From Phragmites australis (lineage: Eukaryota > Streptophyta > Magnoliopsida > Poales > Poaceae), in contig NC_084922.1 in assembly GCF_958298935.1 (NCBI RefSeq), positions 5,396,501-5,460,500 on the forward strand: a DNA stretch of 64,000 nucleotides, in the 5' to 3' direction. This document shows positions 49,699 through 61,701 of this stretch, one piece after another. The notes below the pieces were generated by a model. The model saw nothing but the letters and a program-made list of their open reading frames with translations. It was not told the DNA's origin and made no database searches. Numbering within the stretch: position 1 is the first letter of the stretch; every line of letters starts with the position of its first letter. The translations under genes were made by a program, and so were the position numbers.

Positions 49699-50815
49699 AG
49701 TTTAGATAATTATAAATTTGTAACACATTGTAAATAATATATCTAGCGCATTTACTGATTACAAATATATCACTAAATCTCATATTCCACTAGATTTTTA
49801 TAGGAGTTTTTAACGGTATATTATCATTATGTTTCTTCTTATATTTTTTCCATAGAGTATTTGGAGGAGTCTACAATTTGATTTATACGGATCACAATAT
49901 TGATACGGGGAATGTTATGAACAAAAATGATCAATAACCGCCGATGGCTCTTGGACATGTCCGTTGAGGAAGATGCGTCTTCCCAGCTAAAACAAATCTA
50001 TTCAATTTGTATATATCCAGACTCGATGAATGATGTAACCGAGTTGTATTCTGTCGGGTTCAATGTCTTCTAAAAAGCTATATTCAACACAATTCATCCT
50101 GTGTCTCGTGGTGTTGACACGTAAGTCTACAACAGTGCATGGCCGAAGTCGGACTGTCGGAGTAGTGCGCTGTGCCCCTTCGATCTCTCCGAGCCAAGTA
50201 CACGGGACACAGTGCCGCATGCTTTTTTGGACCCAAGTTGCACCAGATCGGAGCGACATCTCTTTTCGTATACATCGATCACCTTTGGTGCGCTCGTTTC
50301 GAAACCTACACTAGCGGTGCTGCGTCCAATCACACGCGCCCACGGCAACTTGCCATAATCCCTGCATGTGTTGCACAGTACAAGCTCACGATGCCAGTTA
50401 CACTCCAGGAGTAAGTATAACATGTTCCTACAACTCTTTTTTAACCAGGAGATCTAATCGCTAAGATCACTTCACTTGTATGATAGCTCATTTATTAATT
50501 AAAGGGATGAAAACGCCAGGTTATAATGGAGTTGTACAGATGGTTTGTATGTGAAGCATTTCCCATGCTTCAGTTATACAAATGGGTTATATGTGAAGTA
50601 TCTCCCATACTCCAGTAAGCCGTATGAGTGTTGTGAGTGATCAATCGGCTAATCTAGGAGTAACTATCAGTACAAAAGTGGCTATGCAGTAGTTAATTGT
50701 AAAGGAGGAATGGTAGAGAGGCGTGATCGTGTTTAGTGTACCATGCGTTGATGCAAGTTGAGAGAGGGGATGACTAATTTATTTGTTGAAGAAAAAAAGA
50801 TAAAAGGGACAAATT
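49699..50815. other. No gene recognised
   Basis: A GC-richer patch at 50050-50420 gives frames of about 80-100 codons on both strands, with no known motif. The rest is AT-rich. Confidence 0.4.
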
Positions 50816-50938
50816 AAAGTCCAATTAAGGTGAGCTCACCCGAGTTGGATCTCTTGGTATCGCACGTCTCCGTCTAGCCTGAAAGAAACCTTCAGGTAAG
50901 AGGTCTGGTTCTTAGAAAAAAAAAAGTCCAATTAAGGT
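50816..50938 (+). mobile_element. Short SINE insertion with 16-bp target duplications
   Basis: AAAGTCCAATTAAGGT occurs perfectly at 50816-50831 and 50923-50938. Between them lie 91 bp ending in an A-tract (CTTAGAAAAAAAA). Near the start, CACCCGAGTTGGATCTC resembles a degenerate RNA polymerase III B box (GAGTTCGAATCC). Long target duplications plus a poly(A) tail are the marks of LINE-driven retroposition; no A box is present, so the copy looks 5'-truncated. Confidence 0.75.
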
Positions 50939-51382
50939 TGCATAAGAGGAAAATGACTCACGGAGCACTAACCACGGAGAGGTTTATGCATGTTTAATTC
51001 CATCACATCCTCAGAAATCCAATTCAAACACGGATTCGCTGATTTGATTTAGTAGCTGGATTAAATAATACGGCAACCAAAAAATGGCAGAGATGGATGG
51101 ATCGGACAAAAATTTACAAGGCGTGCGTGACCATCGCAGATCATGCATATCAAGAACCCGAACGTTACAGGTTTGGCTTACATGCAGCTAGCTCTCCAAA
51201 TCCCAGCAACTAAAAATAAGTACTTAATTACTAGCGCTAATTACCTAGCCAGGTATCGATCTTAGTACAGACTTGAGTAGTAGTACTAGTAGGTGATTAA
51301 TTCTTTTTTACCAAAGCAACAGTAGATAGCTCGGGCGCGCGATCGTGCGTGTGGACGACGACGGCGTAGGCGAGCCAAGTCC
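50939..51382 (-). other. Downstream/3'-UTR region of the zinc-finger gene
   Basis: No coding frame. Part of it is likely the 3' UTR of the gene that stops at 51383; no clear polyadenylation signal was identified. Confidence 0.4.
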
Positions 51383-52183
51383 TCACAAGCCGGCGGGTGC
51401 AAGGCTCAGCTGGAGATCCAGCCCCAGCGCGTCCTCCGGCCCGGGGACGACCGGCTCAGCCACCACCTTCCCGGGGCCTGCCATGCCGGGGTATCTCGCC
51501 AGGGTGGCCGCTGGGCTCGCGTGGACCCTCCGGCCACTGTGGTCGTCGGTCACGTAAGGCGCCGAGGCAGCGGCGGAGGGCGCCGGAGTGTACGAAAACA
51601 CGGCCGGCGAGGCGGTCACGGCGGCCGGGGCGCCGGCGCGGGACGGGAAGACGCAGCCGTGGGAGACGTGGAACTGCTGCCCCTGCGGCCCACCGGCCAC
51701 GGCGGCGGCGCGCGGGGAGAAGTAGACCCAGCTCGTGGGCCCCGCGTCGCCGCCGCCGCCGAGGAGGTGCGGCGGCGGCGCGAAGGCGGACATCATCGGG
51801 TTGGCGCGCGGGTAGAGCGCGGCGGACCCGCCCGCGACCCGGCCGGCGGCCGCGGCCGCTGCCTGCAGCTGTGCGCGCTTGAGCTGCTGCCGCTCCTTCT
51901 TGTGCGCGTTCTGGTGACCGCCCAGCGCCTGCGAGTTGGCGAACTCGCGGCAGCAGTACTGGCACTCGTACCTCCGCCCGTCGGCGGCCGCGGTGGCCGT
52001 CGTCGTGGTGGTAGACGAAGAAGAAGAGTCCGACCCGCCGCCTCCACCACCACCACCGTTACCGCGCGCCGGCGTCTCCTCCAGCTCGGCCTCCGTCTCC
52101 GTCTCCGTCTCCGGCCCCGGCTCATGCTCCTCCTCGGAGACGTGGAAGCCGAAGAGCTTTAGCCTGGGACTTGTCATGTTCAT
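51383..52183 (-). CDS. Single C2H2 (QALGGH) zinc-finger protein with EAR motif, ZFP5/6/8-GIS type
   Basis: A 266-aa intronless gene. Probable nuclear transcription repressor of the plant single-finger family that includes GIS and ZFP5/6/8, which in Arabidopsis act in trichome and root-hair development and hormone response. The N-terminal LKLFGFHV box is at residues 8-15, followed by an acidic Glu/Thr stretch (17-38) and Gly and Ser/Thr runs. The finger spans about 72-94 with ligands C74, C77, H90 and H94 and the plant QALGGH helix at 85-90, followed by the basic patch KKERQQLKR. The Ala/Pro/Gly-rich middle is unstructured. The C-terminal LDLQLSL (255-261) is an EAR repression motif. The start is the first of two in-frame Met codons (M1, M3); either could be used. 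All motifs are intact and there are no stops. It is flanked upstream by a TATA box. Which family member it is needs a tree; the symbol is therefore left empty. Confidence 0.93.
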   Translation of the reverse strand: MNMTSPRLKLFGFHVSEEEHEPGPETETETEAELEETPARGNGGGGGGGGSDSSSSSTTTTTATAAADGRRYECQYCCREFANSQALGGHQNAHKKERQQLKRAQLQAAAAAAGRVAGGSAALYPRANPMMSAFAPPPHLLGGGGDAGPTSWVYFSPRAAAVAGGPQGQQFHVSHGCVFPSRAGAPAAVTASPAVFSYTPAPSAAASAPYVTDDHSGRRVHASPAATLARYPGMAGPGKVVAEPVVPGPEDALGLDLQLSLAPAGL

Positions 52184-52302
52184 AACTGCTTAGTATAACT
52201 GGTACTTACTACAGGAGGAAGGAGAGGGAGAGGTAAGTGGAAGTGGTTGCTGTCAAAGTTGAGATGCATGGGTTGGACGGAGCTGTCAGGTGAGAAGGTG
52301 CA

Positions 52303-52313
52303 GTATATATAAG
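52303..52313 (-). promoter_or_regulatory. TATA box of the zinc-finger gene
   Basis: On the minus strand TCTTATATATACTG lies about 120-130 bp upstream of the ATG, leaving a 5' UTR of about 90-100 bp if transcription starts about 30 bp downstream. Confidence 0.6.
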
Positions 52314-53176
52314 ACCTGGAGCCTGGACCTGGAGGCACAGCCGAGCGGATATATCAGCTGGATCATTTGAATATTTGCATGTACAGAGCCTCCGACTATT
52401 ATACTATCCCTTGTTGTGGCTCTGTAATCGATACGTACACCCACGCGCACAGAGAGAGATGGTAGCTAAGAAGAGAGAGAGAGATGGTAGCTGCGAAGAA
52501 CAGGAGAAGCAAGCAATTCATGAGTCACAAAAGACAGCGCCGTGGTCTAGATTGAGCTTGTCCCGGGTCCATGTTGCCGTATTCTATGGAACGTTGCCAC
52601 CTCGTTGGTTTCTTACGATCGACACACGCATCATCGAATTTAAGAAATTTTCTATTACTACTTAATAACCTAGCTAAGTGAACTAGACTACTAGTATACT
52701 AGAGCCAACTAATCAAGTGGCAACTAATACGTACTAGGGGCGCACTTGTTTAGTCTAGTCTAGTCGGTCTGATTAAAGGATGCCGCAGGATGCTTGATCA
52801 ATTAATCAATTATGTTGTGCCTAGTCTAGTCTAGTCGTGGTGTTGTGTAGAGATGAGGCAAAGGATTACAATAATAGAGGCTCCTTTGTGTGTATTATAG
52901 CTTCTTTTTTTAAGAACACGGTGAGCCGGAGATCGAGCCGGTTATATATTAAAAAGAAAAGAATAGTTGAATCAGTTTATAAGGAAAATTAGGTTAAAAA
53001 CCTTAACAGATGTATAATTTTATAGAGAAAAATCGGCACAAAGACCCTATGACGATAATACGATCTCGGCTCAACAGACGACGCTCATGTCAGAAGGCAC
53101 ATTCAGATAACAGACATGACTAACCCAACTCAACTCGCACGGTAACCAACCGGACAACAGACATACTCACAAACTC
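52314..53176. other. Upstream region of the zinc-finger gene; no other gene
   Basis: It contains GA-rich stretches (about 52450-52495, AGAGAGAGATGGTAGCT repeated twice) and CTAGT repeats near 52755 and 52820. From about 52905 it becomes repeat-like. No coding frame is supported. Confidence 0.4.
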
Positions 53177-53330
53177 AGTCGGCGAAGCCTTGCTTCTATG
53201 CCACATCTCTCTACCCTCACACAAGCTTGGTCGGCGGAGCCCAGCTCCCACATCGCACCTCTCTGCCTCCTCACAAACTCGACTGACGGAGCCCTGCTCC
53301 CACGTCGCATCTTTCTATCGTGCAAGCTGG
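53177..53330. repeat. Three tandem copies of a degenerate ~52-bp unit
   Basis: The core CGGAGCCCTGCTCCCACGTC-type phrase recurs at about 53180 (CGAAGCCTTGCTTCTATGCC), 53234 (CGGAGCCCAGCTCCCACATC) and 53286. Each is followed by a CGCATCTCTCT-like block and spaced about 52-53 bp apart. Confidence 0.7.
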
Positions 53331-55253
53331 CAACGTGTTGCTTCGAAGGAGCATGTATTGGACCAAGCCGCTGTCGAGAAGCGCCAAAAAAGAATGAAGA
53401 GTCACCGTGAACCGAGGACGTAGAGGTCAACCTATAAAAGAAACATATAGACATCGAAAAACGCAGTGGACATCTAAGGCGATGCCTTCAGAAATAGAGT
53501 GATGATAACGCCGCTATCGCTCAACCGGAGAGCCGGTCAGGATTTACCTAAAGGAGTCACGAGGAAGGAGAAATCGCCCTAATAACACCTTTAGGAAGGA
53601 GATGAAGCCTAAGAATGTTAAGTATCATCAGCACCGGCACACCACCAATCGAGGCATTCGCCCGTGCCTCCACAGCTCCAAGAACCGTGCAAGAAAACAG
53701 CAGACAGGCAAGACCACGGCGGACGACCCAGCAGGCGGCCAACACCCGACAGAGCAGCAGACCCGGCAGCGCGGCACACGACGAACGCAGCAAGCGAGCG
53801 CAGCACCCAGCAGGACAAACAAGCCACCACGCCGCCAAGTGCGCCCGCCTCCACATCGAACTGCAAGTCCTCCAGCATCCCCCCACCCCCCCCCCACCCC
53901 CCGGGGGCAAGCCGCACAGGAAAGGGGCTTGATCAGCATGAAGAAAGAGGTGAGGGTGGACCACATGCAAGCATGTGCAGGAGCTAAGTGGCACCCACGC
54001 TTACGTAGCTTGTTCGCGATTAGCTTATTTTGTAGCAAAAATTAAAGTTGCAAAGCTCATGTGGGAGTTGCAGTAGTACATGACACTACAAAATTCTGCC
54101 TTTAGTAATATACACAAAAGGGGTATGTACGTATTGTGTCCAAAAGAGTATGTTGGGATGTATCCGTGTGTACGTAATGTGCTCATTTTTGTTCTGTTGT
54201 GTGGCTACCCTCTATCATGATGATGGAGATGACATCGGCAAAGAATCGCTTTTGAGTCCCATCACTATAACCATTATTATGTTCTTGCAAAATTGTTATA
54301 TACTTCTGGAAGAAAAAAAACTAGACCATAATATTTTTCCGACAAAATAGAATGTACCTGCACACGCCTACTCAATTCTTGCACTAATTGAATAATAATT
54401 TGCATTTATATGTATATATGTACGGCGAAAGTTCATGTACAATTAGACTGAAGGAATCCATGCGTACCACTGTCAGTGGAAAGAGTTGTATGGTCAATCG
54501 ATAATAGCGGCTTAGTGCTCAGTTGATGATTCCAATCATGATAGAATATCTTTGGAGATATCATATATAAGACACAGAATAAGAGTTCCTCTTTCACATA
54601 TACTACTATAATGATGCATCTAATAACACAAAAAATCCAAAGACTACTCAGAAGTCCAATGCGAAGTCAAGCCGGCTATGCAGTTCCTCGAGCGCCTAAC
54701 CGACCAACACTATTTCAAAAAAAAAAAAGATTTAGCCGAAACAAAAAACAAACAAACGAAAAGGCTTACTAAGACTGCAACAAGCGCAAATCCTAATGCC
54801 TAATGACCAACAACGTTTAGCGGCTTAATTAGTAAGAATACTATGATCTTTTGTTACAGTCTTTCTTTACCTTACACAACCATGGATGAACACCCACGGG
54901 TGTCATGGCTCCCAAGGCACGATGATGTAAGATTAGGCTGATTGGCGTGCCTACGCTGCGTCTATTTTTTTTTCACAGAGTATGATAAAAGAAGAATAAA
55001 AATTTGGATTTACTATTTTTGACATCTCAATATGAATTTATCAATATTTAACACATTTATTTAATTATGAGAAAAACAGTTGTACTTTCATGCATGCACA
55101 TAATTTTAACATATAGAGTAATACGGATCTAACTAAATTTGTTTCATATTTTTTTAATTTTAGATATTTTCCTATATATTTTAGATTATTTCAGCCGATT
55201 TATCAATATAACTATTATTCCTTTCGCTATCTTTTTGGAATTTCGAAAAAATT

Positions 55254-55286
<33 letters not shown>

Positions 55287-58180
55287 CACACACATACATA
55301 CATATATACATATACATAAAACTCACCTGAACAGTAGCTACAGTAACTTACCTCACAGTTGCTTCAATCCTTGACCCTTCAATATATCTAATAGGTTAGA
55401 TAGATTTTTTATAGAAAAAATATGTTAACAGTTGTTACCTTTACCCTTCCGCACAGGTAGAGCCTCACCGTGTTAATCATTTCCTTTTGTACTCGAACAT
55501 CCCCCCCCCCCACCCCACACAAAAAAAAATGTTAACTATTATCACTGTCATTTCCATTATTTCCGCATTTTATGTCCCGGGGGGGGGGGGGGGGGGGGAT
55601 GTACAGTGACACGCAACATCTCTTCTATCACAATGTCGAAGGAAAAAGTAGCAATTTTTTTATGTAATTCTTTTCCAAATATTTTGGATGCATCTTTCCT
55701 GTCAGTCTCAAATTTAAGCTCGACATAAAACGCAAGGCAAAAGAAATAGCTAAAGTACGAAGAAATGAAAAACATATCTTACCAACCTAGCTAATCAGTC
55801 TGCTTTTATATGTCAACATTCCACATCGATCGTTCAAGTGATGAAACATCACGATTTTTCTGAAATTGTTAGTCTACTCACGTGAAAAAGAGTTCCACTT
55901 GCTGTACTGCTACCATAAGTGTGAGAATTAATCAATAGCGATAGCTGTGAACGATGAAAGATATAAAAACATCAACTATTCAGAAGCTACAAATTAAGAA
56001 ATTGATCTATAGAACTGAAAGAAGCGGAAATTGTGCCGAACTAAAAAGGCATATTGTTTGGGAGACGTAATTTTCTCAATCATGTTCTGTGGCTTTCTTC
56101 TGTACTTGAGTAGAACATTAGCTAGTGCTAGTTAGTGAGCACCGAGCAGCACACCTCAGATGATTATATAGAATAAGGAAGGACAGAACCATCTGATGTT
56201 CTTATGCATTACTACTTTTCTGTTTACCTCCTTTGGATCAGTCATGTCTACCCAGAAAGAATATGTTACTTAAGAAACTGGCTAATGCGATGGCTCTTCT
56301 TGTCGTTGTCCTTGCCATCACCCTGCTTTGAGTGAGTCACTAACACTAATTACAAATTACAATGTACCTTCCGAGAAGAATATCAGGCTTGACTTACAAA
56401 TAGGAGAATGGAACCACCAAACATTTCAGTTCGTGCAACTTTTGTACTGCCCAGCAAGATCAGGATTGTGCAGCCTTTACAGATCTCAACTGTAACTTGT
56501 GCGCAAAGATCACCCTTCCCTTGTGTGCGCTTTCACACGGCTAAACTAGTCGGGACAGCACAAGACATCAAGCAAGCGTCCCAAGCATCTACACGAGTTC
56601 AGATCAGCAAACTTTTCGGTTAGACTTTCGCTTCAACCCGGTTGGAAAGAAATCTCTCCAAATCCTACTAACCCCAGGGAAAGCTAGAATTTTGCATCTT
56701 TTTCTAACGCAATCTCGTCTCCACCATCCACGAAAGCTTCTTTGTGTGTGTCTTTCACCCAAAATTCCCATCCCTCCTCTTTCTGAAGTCTTTCTCCAAC
56801 TTCCAAACAAGGCCCACCCTGTCCCCTGAACTTGGCTCCCATCTATTCTTCCCTTTCTATCCCTTTCAAAAAACAAAACATGAGCTTCGAGGTCGCAATT
56901 GTCGCGATTAAAAATTAGATGATATCCTCAATAATATACTATCATTAGTTGTAGAGGAGACGTGGTTACATAGCTGACATCTATCATGGCTTTATTCTGG
57001 TCTAACTTTTTTACACTCTAGTTTTTAACCATGCTTAGATCATGGACATTTATGCTACTTTAATGGTTTCAGGTTAGCCAAGTTGAGCAAATACTTGATT
57101 GCATTGCTGACCATAAAGTATACATATCTGCACCTTTTAAGTATTCTCTAAACATGCTTACATCCATAACAAATCAAGACTCAAAGAACCATTTAATAGG
57201 CTTCCGTGGGTGCTCTGAATCCGACCTGATAGCCCGTTTCACAGTAACAAAAACCACTTTCATCTGATTTTGACGTCTATAAGCCTAAATCAAGTTTTGT
57301 ATAGAACATAAAGAATAGATATAGGTATTGCAGTATTACAGGAATACCAACAGCTACCTAGATTCTAGTTAAGACTTGTAGACGTTAGATAAGAACTCAC
57401 ATGCATGTAATCTTCTCTTGCTCCCCTGTTGATCTATTTTGTAGAGGGTGCTACATATCTAGACAAGGATTGAGTAACCACTAATTCATGAATATATTCC
57501 TCCATAGCAAATTATTACCGACAAGAAAAGATCATGCGTAATTATCGGCTTACATTGTGCTCAAGACTGTTTATTACCAACAAAGAACTAAAGAAAGCTT
57601 CCCTGAGATGAATTTAAATTGTGGTTAAAGTTCCTCAACAAATGGAGGGAGCAAGCATTTTTTCTAAAAAAAAGTTGGAGAATTTATAACTCTGTTATTT
57701 AATCAATTAACATAATCTCCTGCTGCATAATTCAAGTTACTATAAATCAGTGTTTTTAGTTACGACAGTCCAAAGGTCAACATAGTTACTATGTAAAATT
57801 GAGGCTCCAATCACGGAATTCCTACATGGCTATAAGAAACAGAGAAAAATGAAAAGATTTCTGAATTGACGCTTCCGACTGTTGCTACATTTTTTATGTC
57901 TGTAGTTAGTGCATGGCAAATATAGGACATATCACCATCTCCTCAAAAAGTAACAAGATATCACACAAGGTGATGCACATTTCACGACAGCAATCATGTG
58001 ACAAAGGAAAGTTGTACGCAAATATGACTACCGTGCATGCTGTAATTGAGATAGATCCCAGTCTTACATAGGCCAAATTTGAACTATTAGGAACACTAAA
58101 CTTGTTTGTGTCTTGTCTGCCAAACTTCCTATCAGGAAACCTTAGCGTAGCGACTGAGGTGTTCGTTTCGTGTATATAAT
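53331..58180. other. No gene supported; homopolymers and microsatellites
   Basis: A GC-rich low-complexity block (53600-53930) gives overlapping frames on both strands with no domain and ends in C runs (53879-53900). An AT/AC microsatellite lies at about 55258-55315, a C tract at 55501-55511 and a 20-base G run at 55579-55598. At 56280-56500 the minus strand shows exon-like pieces with GTAAGT and CAAAGCAG splice contexts, but I could not link them to a known protein. Confidence 0.4.
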
Positions 58181-58707
58181 TGACGATGAATAATGGATAA
58201 TTACCATATCCAGGCATCTTAGGGTTTTTCGTAATTTTCGAGACATATCTCTATTTCAGGGAGATGATCCCTAAATGAAAGGAAACTATCCGTAAGTACT
58301 CAGGGTATCCCGTAAACAGGAAGACTTATCTTCAAGAATGGGAAGGATGACGTATGACACCCCCATATATATACAAAGTTTAGGGGCACTGCGGAAGAGA
58401 GATCCAATTGAGGTCAAAGAGAGCCATTAGAAGTAGAAGAAGTCGTTCAAACCTTTTGACAAGCTAGAAGACACCTGAAACCGAGCAAGAAAGTCGTCGA
58501 TTAGGTTTAGATTCATTTAGGCTAGACACATACCCCTTTGTAACAGGCTCAGATCAATACAAGATAAACATGAAGTAGAGTTACTATCCTCAAGGAGACT
58601 CGAACCTGTATAAAAATCCACATGTATTCTCCTATGATTTGTCTACTCGAAGTATCCCCTACATCTTCAACAAGTTCGTTAGATCAGCAGTTCACAAATT
58701 GTCGATA
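58181..58707 (+). repeat. Left LTR of gypsy copy 2
   Basis: 527 bp, starting TGACGATG and ending GTCGATA (CA eroded to TA). A short TATA box (CATATATATACAAAG, about 58364) lies at the point where copy 1 carries the microsatellite. Confidence 0.85.
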
Positions 58708-58708
58708 G

Positions 58709-60300
58709 TTGGTGTCATCCGTGGGGATCATGACAACAGACATTGAAGAGTCTACATATAACATACCGTCGGCATCACCCAAGCCTTCACCGAGAATCGG
58801 TTTTTCGGATGAGGGGTTCTATGACAACTTTACCCCTCTTCCTGGCGAGTCGGTGATCGATGGGGTGAATTTCGATAATGAACCTTCCGGTGACAACGTA
58901 AGTCTATTTATAGATCAATGCGCTAAATATTACAGCATCGAGTTCAAATCACTTGGCTGCCAAGACAACTGTGAATATCTGATTCACATTAAGTCGGAAT
59001 CAATCCCCACAACTTCTAACAACATGGATTGTCAAGACTCCAACCCAGAGGAATCTGATGATAACTCCATGATAGATCTAGACACTTCCTCCAGCGAAGG
59101 TTACCCCTGAGAAGTTCTCGCTATCGGAGACGGAGGTAACGGTCTGGGTAATCATGATGACAACCCTACACACAAACAGGGTCCTCCAGCTCCAAGTGCA
59201 GGCGATGGTCAGCACCAGATGAGCACACCTCCCTAGATCCTTAATGAAGCACCGATCTTATTGTATTCCGACCATTAGCAGGGGCTGAACACTTCAGATC
59301 TGCAACTGCTAAGAGGATCTTTCTTCTACAAGAGACCCTCATATGTCCTCCGATCACAAATTTGGCAACCCGAGCTGATAAGGATTGGATGAACTTGGTG
59401 ATCTACTTAACAAAAGAGTTCATCATCCAAACCGAGAACTCTCATCTGGACCTGGCCAGAAACAGTGCTAATCAGGGCAGACCATGCAATCCTCTATCGC
59501 GAGATGTATCGGACTCAGAAAGGCATAACCATCAGAACAAAGCTTCTTGGGATGACAATCAGGCGAATAACCATCGCCGAGCCTCGCCAATCAAATGTCA
59601 TCTGATCAATGACTTGTGTGAGGTCATTGATGACCGACGAAGGCGCCCGAGGGCCTCTAAAGGGGCTTTGTCTACCCCTCAACAATCTAATTAGGGGACG
59701 TCTTGACATCGATCAAATCAGGATCGATCTCTGATCCCTGTGGAAAAACTCCCGAATATGCTAGAATCAAGCGGGGCACCATCAACTAATTTCTGACCTT
59801 CTCTCCAGATCTACGGAACGTAAGTTGTCTGGCAAGGTTCCGTCTTGGGACGATCGAGAAATACAATGAAAGCGCAGACCCTAATGAGAAGGTAATGATG
59901 AATTACCTCTCTACCGCCCTTGAAGGGGCAGCTAGGACATGGTTGATCAACATATCATCGGGAATAATCTACTCATGGGAGCAGCTTTGCGATGTATTCC
60001 GTGACAACTTCCAGTGTACATACATTCGCCTTGGCACAAAAAAGGATCTCTACCAATGCGAGCAGATGGGGAACAAAACATTGCACGAGTTTGTATGCTG
60101 CTTTAGCAATATCCAGAACGACATCCACAAGGTTAGCGACTACGGTGCCATACAAGTGTTCAATCGGGGGGTCAAGAGCCAAAGATGCATTGAAGACATT
60201 GCCATCTAGGAGCCTGAGACAGTCAAGGAGCTCACGTCAAGGGAGGTAAGAGAAAGAAAAATAATTCTAAGGAAGTTTTTGCAGATCTGCCTGACACTCG
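58709..60300 (+). pseudogene. gag of gypsy copy 2
   Basis: The N-terminal frame 58709-59110 (IMTTDIEESTYNIPSASPKP, then FSDEGFYDNFTPLPGESVID) ends at a TGA. A middle frame lies at 59362-59694. The gag core at 59895-60209 reads MNYLSTALEGAARTWLINIS, then YSWEQLCDVFRDNFQCTYIR and LHEFVCCFSNIQNDIHKVSD. It is better preserved than copy 1 but still broken by stops. The product would be the capsid-type protein that packages the element RNA. Confidence 0.85.
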
Positions 60301-60359
60301 TCCCGACAAGTGTTCTAGTTCTTCTTGGGACAAGAGTTATACACAAGGCCGATAAGCGT

Positions 60360-60676
60360 CATAGCAATCACACATTACGCTTATCAGTGCGTGAAGATCC
60401 CGAGACCGGAGGGAGTCATCACCATCCGGGGTTATCATAAGGTAGGTCTCCATTGCGACAAGCAGAGTCTCGACATAGCAGTTTAACATCAATAAGAAGC
60501 CTTGTAGTGATCATGATCATGGTGCCTCGAGACGCAAACCCAAAAACCTAGGGCCTTTGTTCCATGGCTAATCCGAAGCCTATATAACATCACCTACGTT
60601 ACCCCTGAAGTAATAAGGGTCACTATTTATCGGCTTAATCTAGTCGGTGTCATTTATGTTTGAGATAATAGGTCTA
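60360..60676 (+). repeat. Internal duplication, copy A
   Basis: Near-identical to 61384-61701 (both contain CTTATCAGTGCGTGAAGATC and end GATAATAGGTCTA). Copy 1 has this sequence only once, after the protease, so copy A is the inserted one; it separates gag from the Pro/His-rich linker. Confidence 0.88.
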
Positions 60677-61560
60677 CCAGGCTCCGACGAATGCAACGGT
60701 AAGCCCTAGTGTGACCTCCACCAGACAGACACCCACAAGCTCCACGAGTGCCACCTCTGGAAGAAGATGGTCAAACCGGAGGTCAAGAAAGTGGTCAACG
60801 GAAAGAAGACTCAGGTTGCGGCCCAGAGTAGGGATTCCAGCCTAGCAACAGTGAGAACGACATAGATCCGATGTTTTTAGCCAGACGAGAGGATGATCGA
60901 CCACATGTTAAGTGGTTCTGTATCCTACAAGTTCAAAAGGTAGTACAAGACTGTGGCCCGAGAAGTCTTAGCCACCATCCCCAACGGTCAGTAGGCCATC
61001 AAGTGGTCAAACATTGAGATCTCCTTCAGCCATGAAGATTGCCTTGATAACTTAGTACGGCCAGGCCACTTTCCGATAGTGGTCAAGCCTACGATAAATA
61101 ACTGCAGGGTTACCCAAATACTTATCAATGGAGAGAGTTCCCAGAACATTCTCTTCGCTAACGCAGTTGAAGGGATGAATATCTCCTGGTCTGCTATCAA
61201 GCTTATTACTCAAGCCTTTCACAGTATAGTACTCGGATCTTCGGCCATCTCCATTGGCTAGATATTGCTCACTGTTACCTTCGGGAAGTATGACAACTTA
61301 TGAACAGAAAAGATTATGTTTGATGTGATCTAATTCGAGACGGCATACAATGCCATCTTGGAAAAACCTATTGTCGCTAAATTCATAGTAGTCACACATT
61401 ACACTTATCAGTGCGTGAAGATCCTGGGACCCGAGGGAGTCATCACCATCCAGGGTTGTCCCAAGGCAAGTCTCTGTTGTGACAAGCAGATTCTCAACAC
61501 AGCAGTTCAACACCAATAAGAAGCTTTAGTAGTGACAGCGATCACGGCGCCTCCAAACGC
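60677..61560 (+). pseudogene. Zinc-knuckle linker and protease of gypsy copy 2
   Basis: The protease region at 61060-61260 reads VVKPTINNCRVTQILINGES and then SQNILFANAVEGMNISWSAI. The catalytic D-G-S/G motif reads N-G-E-S-S (Asn codon at 61127-61129), the same Asp-to-Asn change as in copy 1. Downstream FETAYNAILEKPIVAKF is the usual protease C-terminal half. Stops interrupt it. Confidence 0.78.
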
Positions 61561-61701
61561 AAACCCAAAAACCTAAGGCCTTGGTTCCACGACTAATCCG
61601 GAGCCCATATAACAGCGCTTATGCTACCCCCGAAGTAATAAGGGTCACTGTTTATCGGCTTAATCTAGTCCGGGTCATTTATTTTTGAGATAATAGGTCT
61701 A
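61384..61701 (+). repeat. Internal duplication, copy B
   Basis: The original position, judged by collinearity with copy 1 (protease end, then the shared spacer). Confidence 0.88.

Noticed and set aside
51397..52193. Several long Arg/Pro-rich frames overlapping the zinc-finger gene
   Set aside because: Shadows in the other five frames of a very GC-rich gene.
53557..54045. Frames of 99-147 codons on both strands
   Set aside because: Overlapping, low-complexity, no domain; ends in C runs. Not enough to call a gene.
56281..56332. Short plus-strand ORF with a signal-peptide-like sequence (MALLVVVLAITLL)
   Set aside because: Only 13 codons before a stop; the reverse strand reads as a plausible exon end instead.
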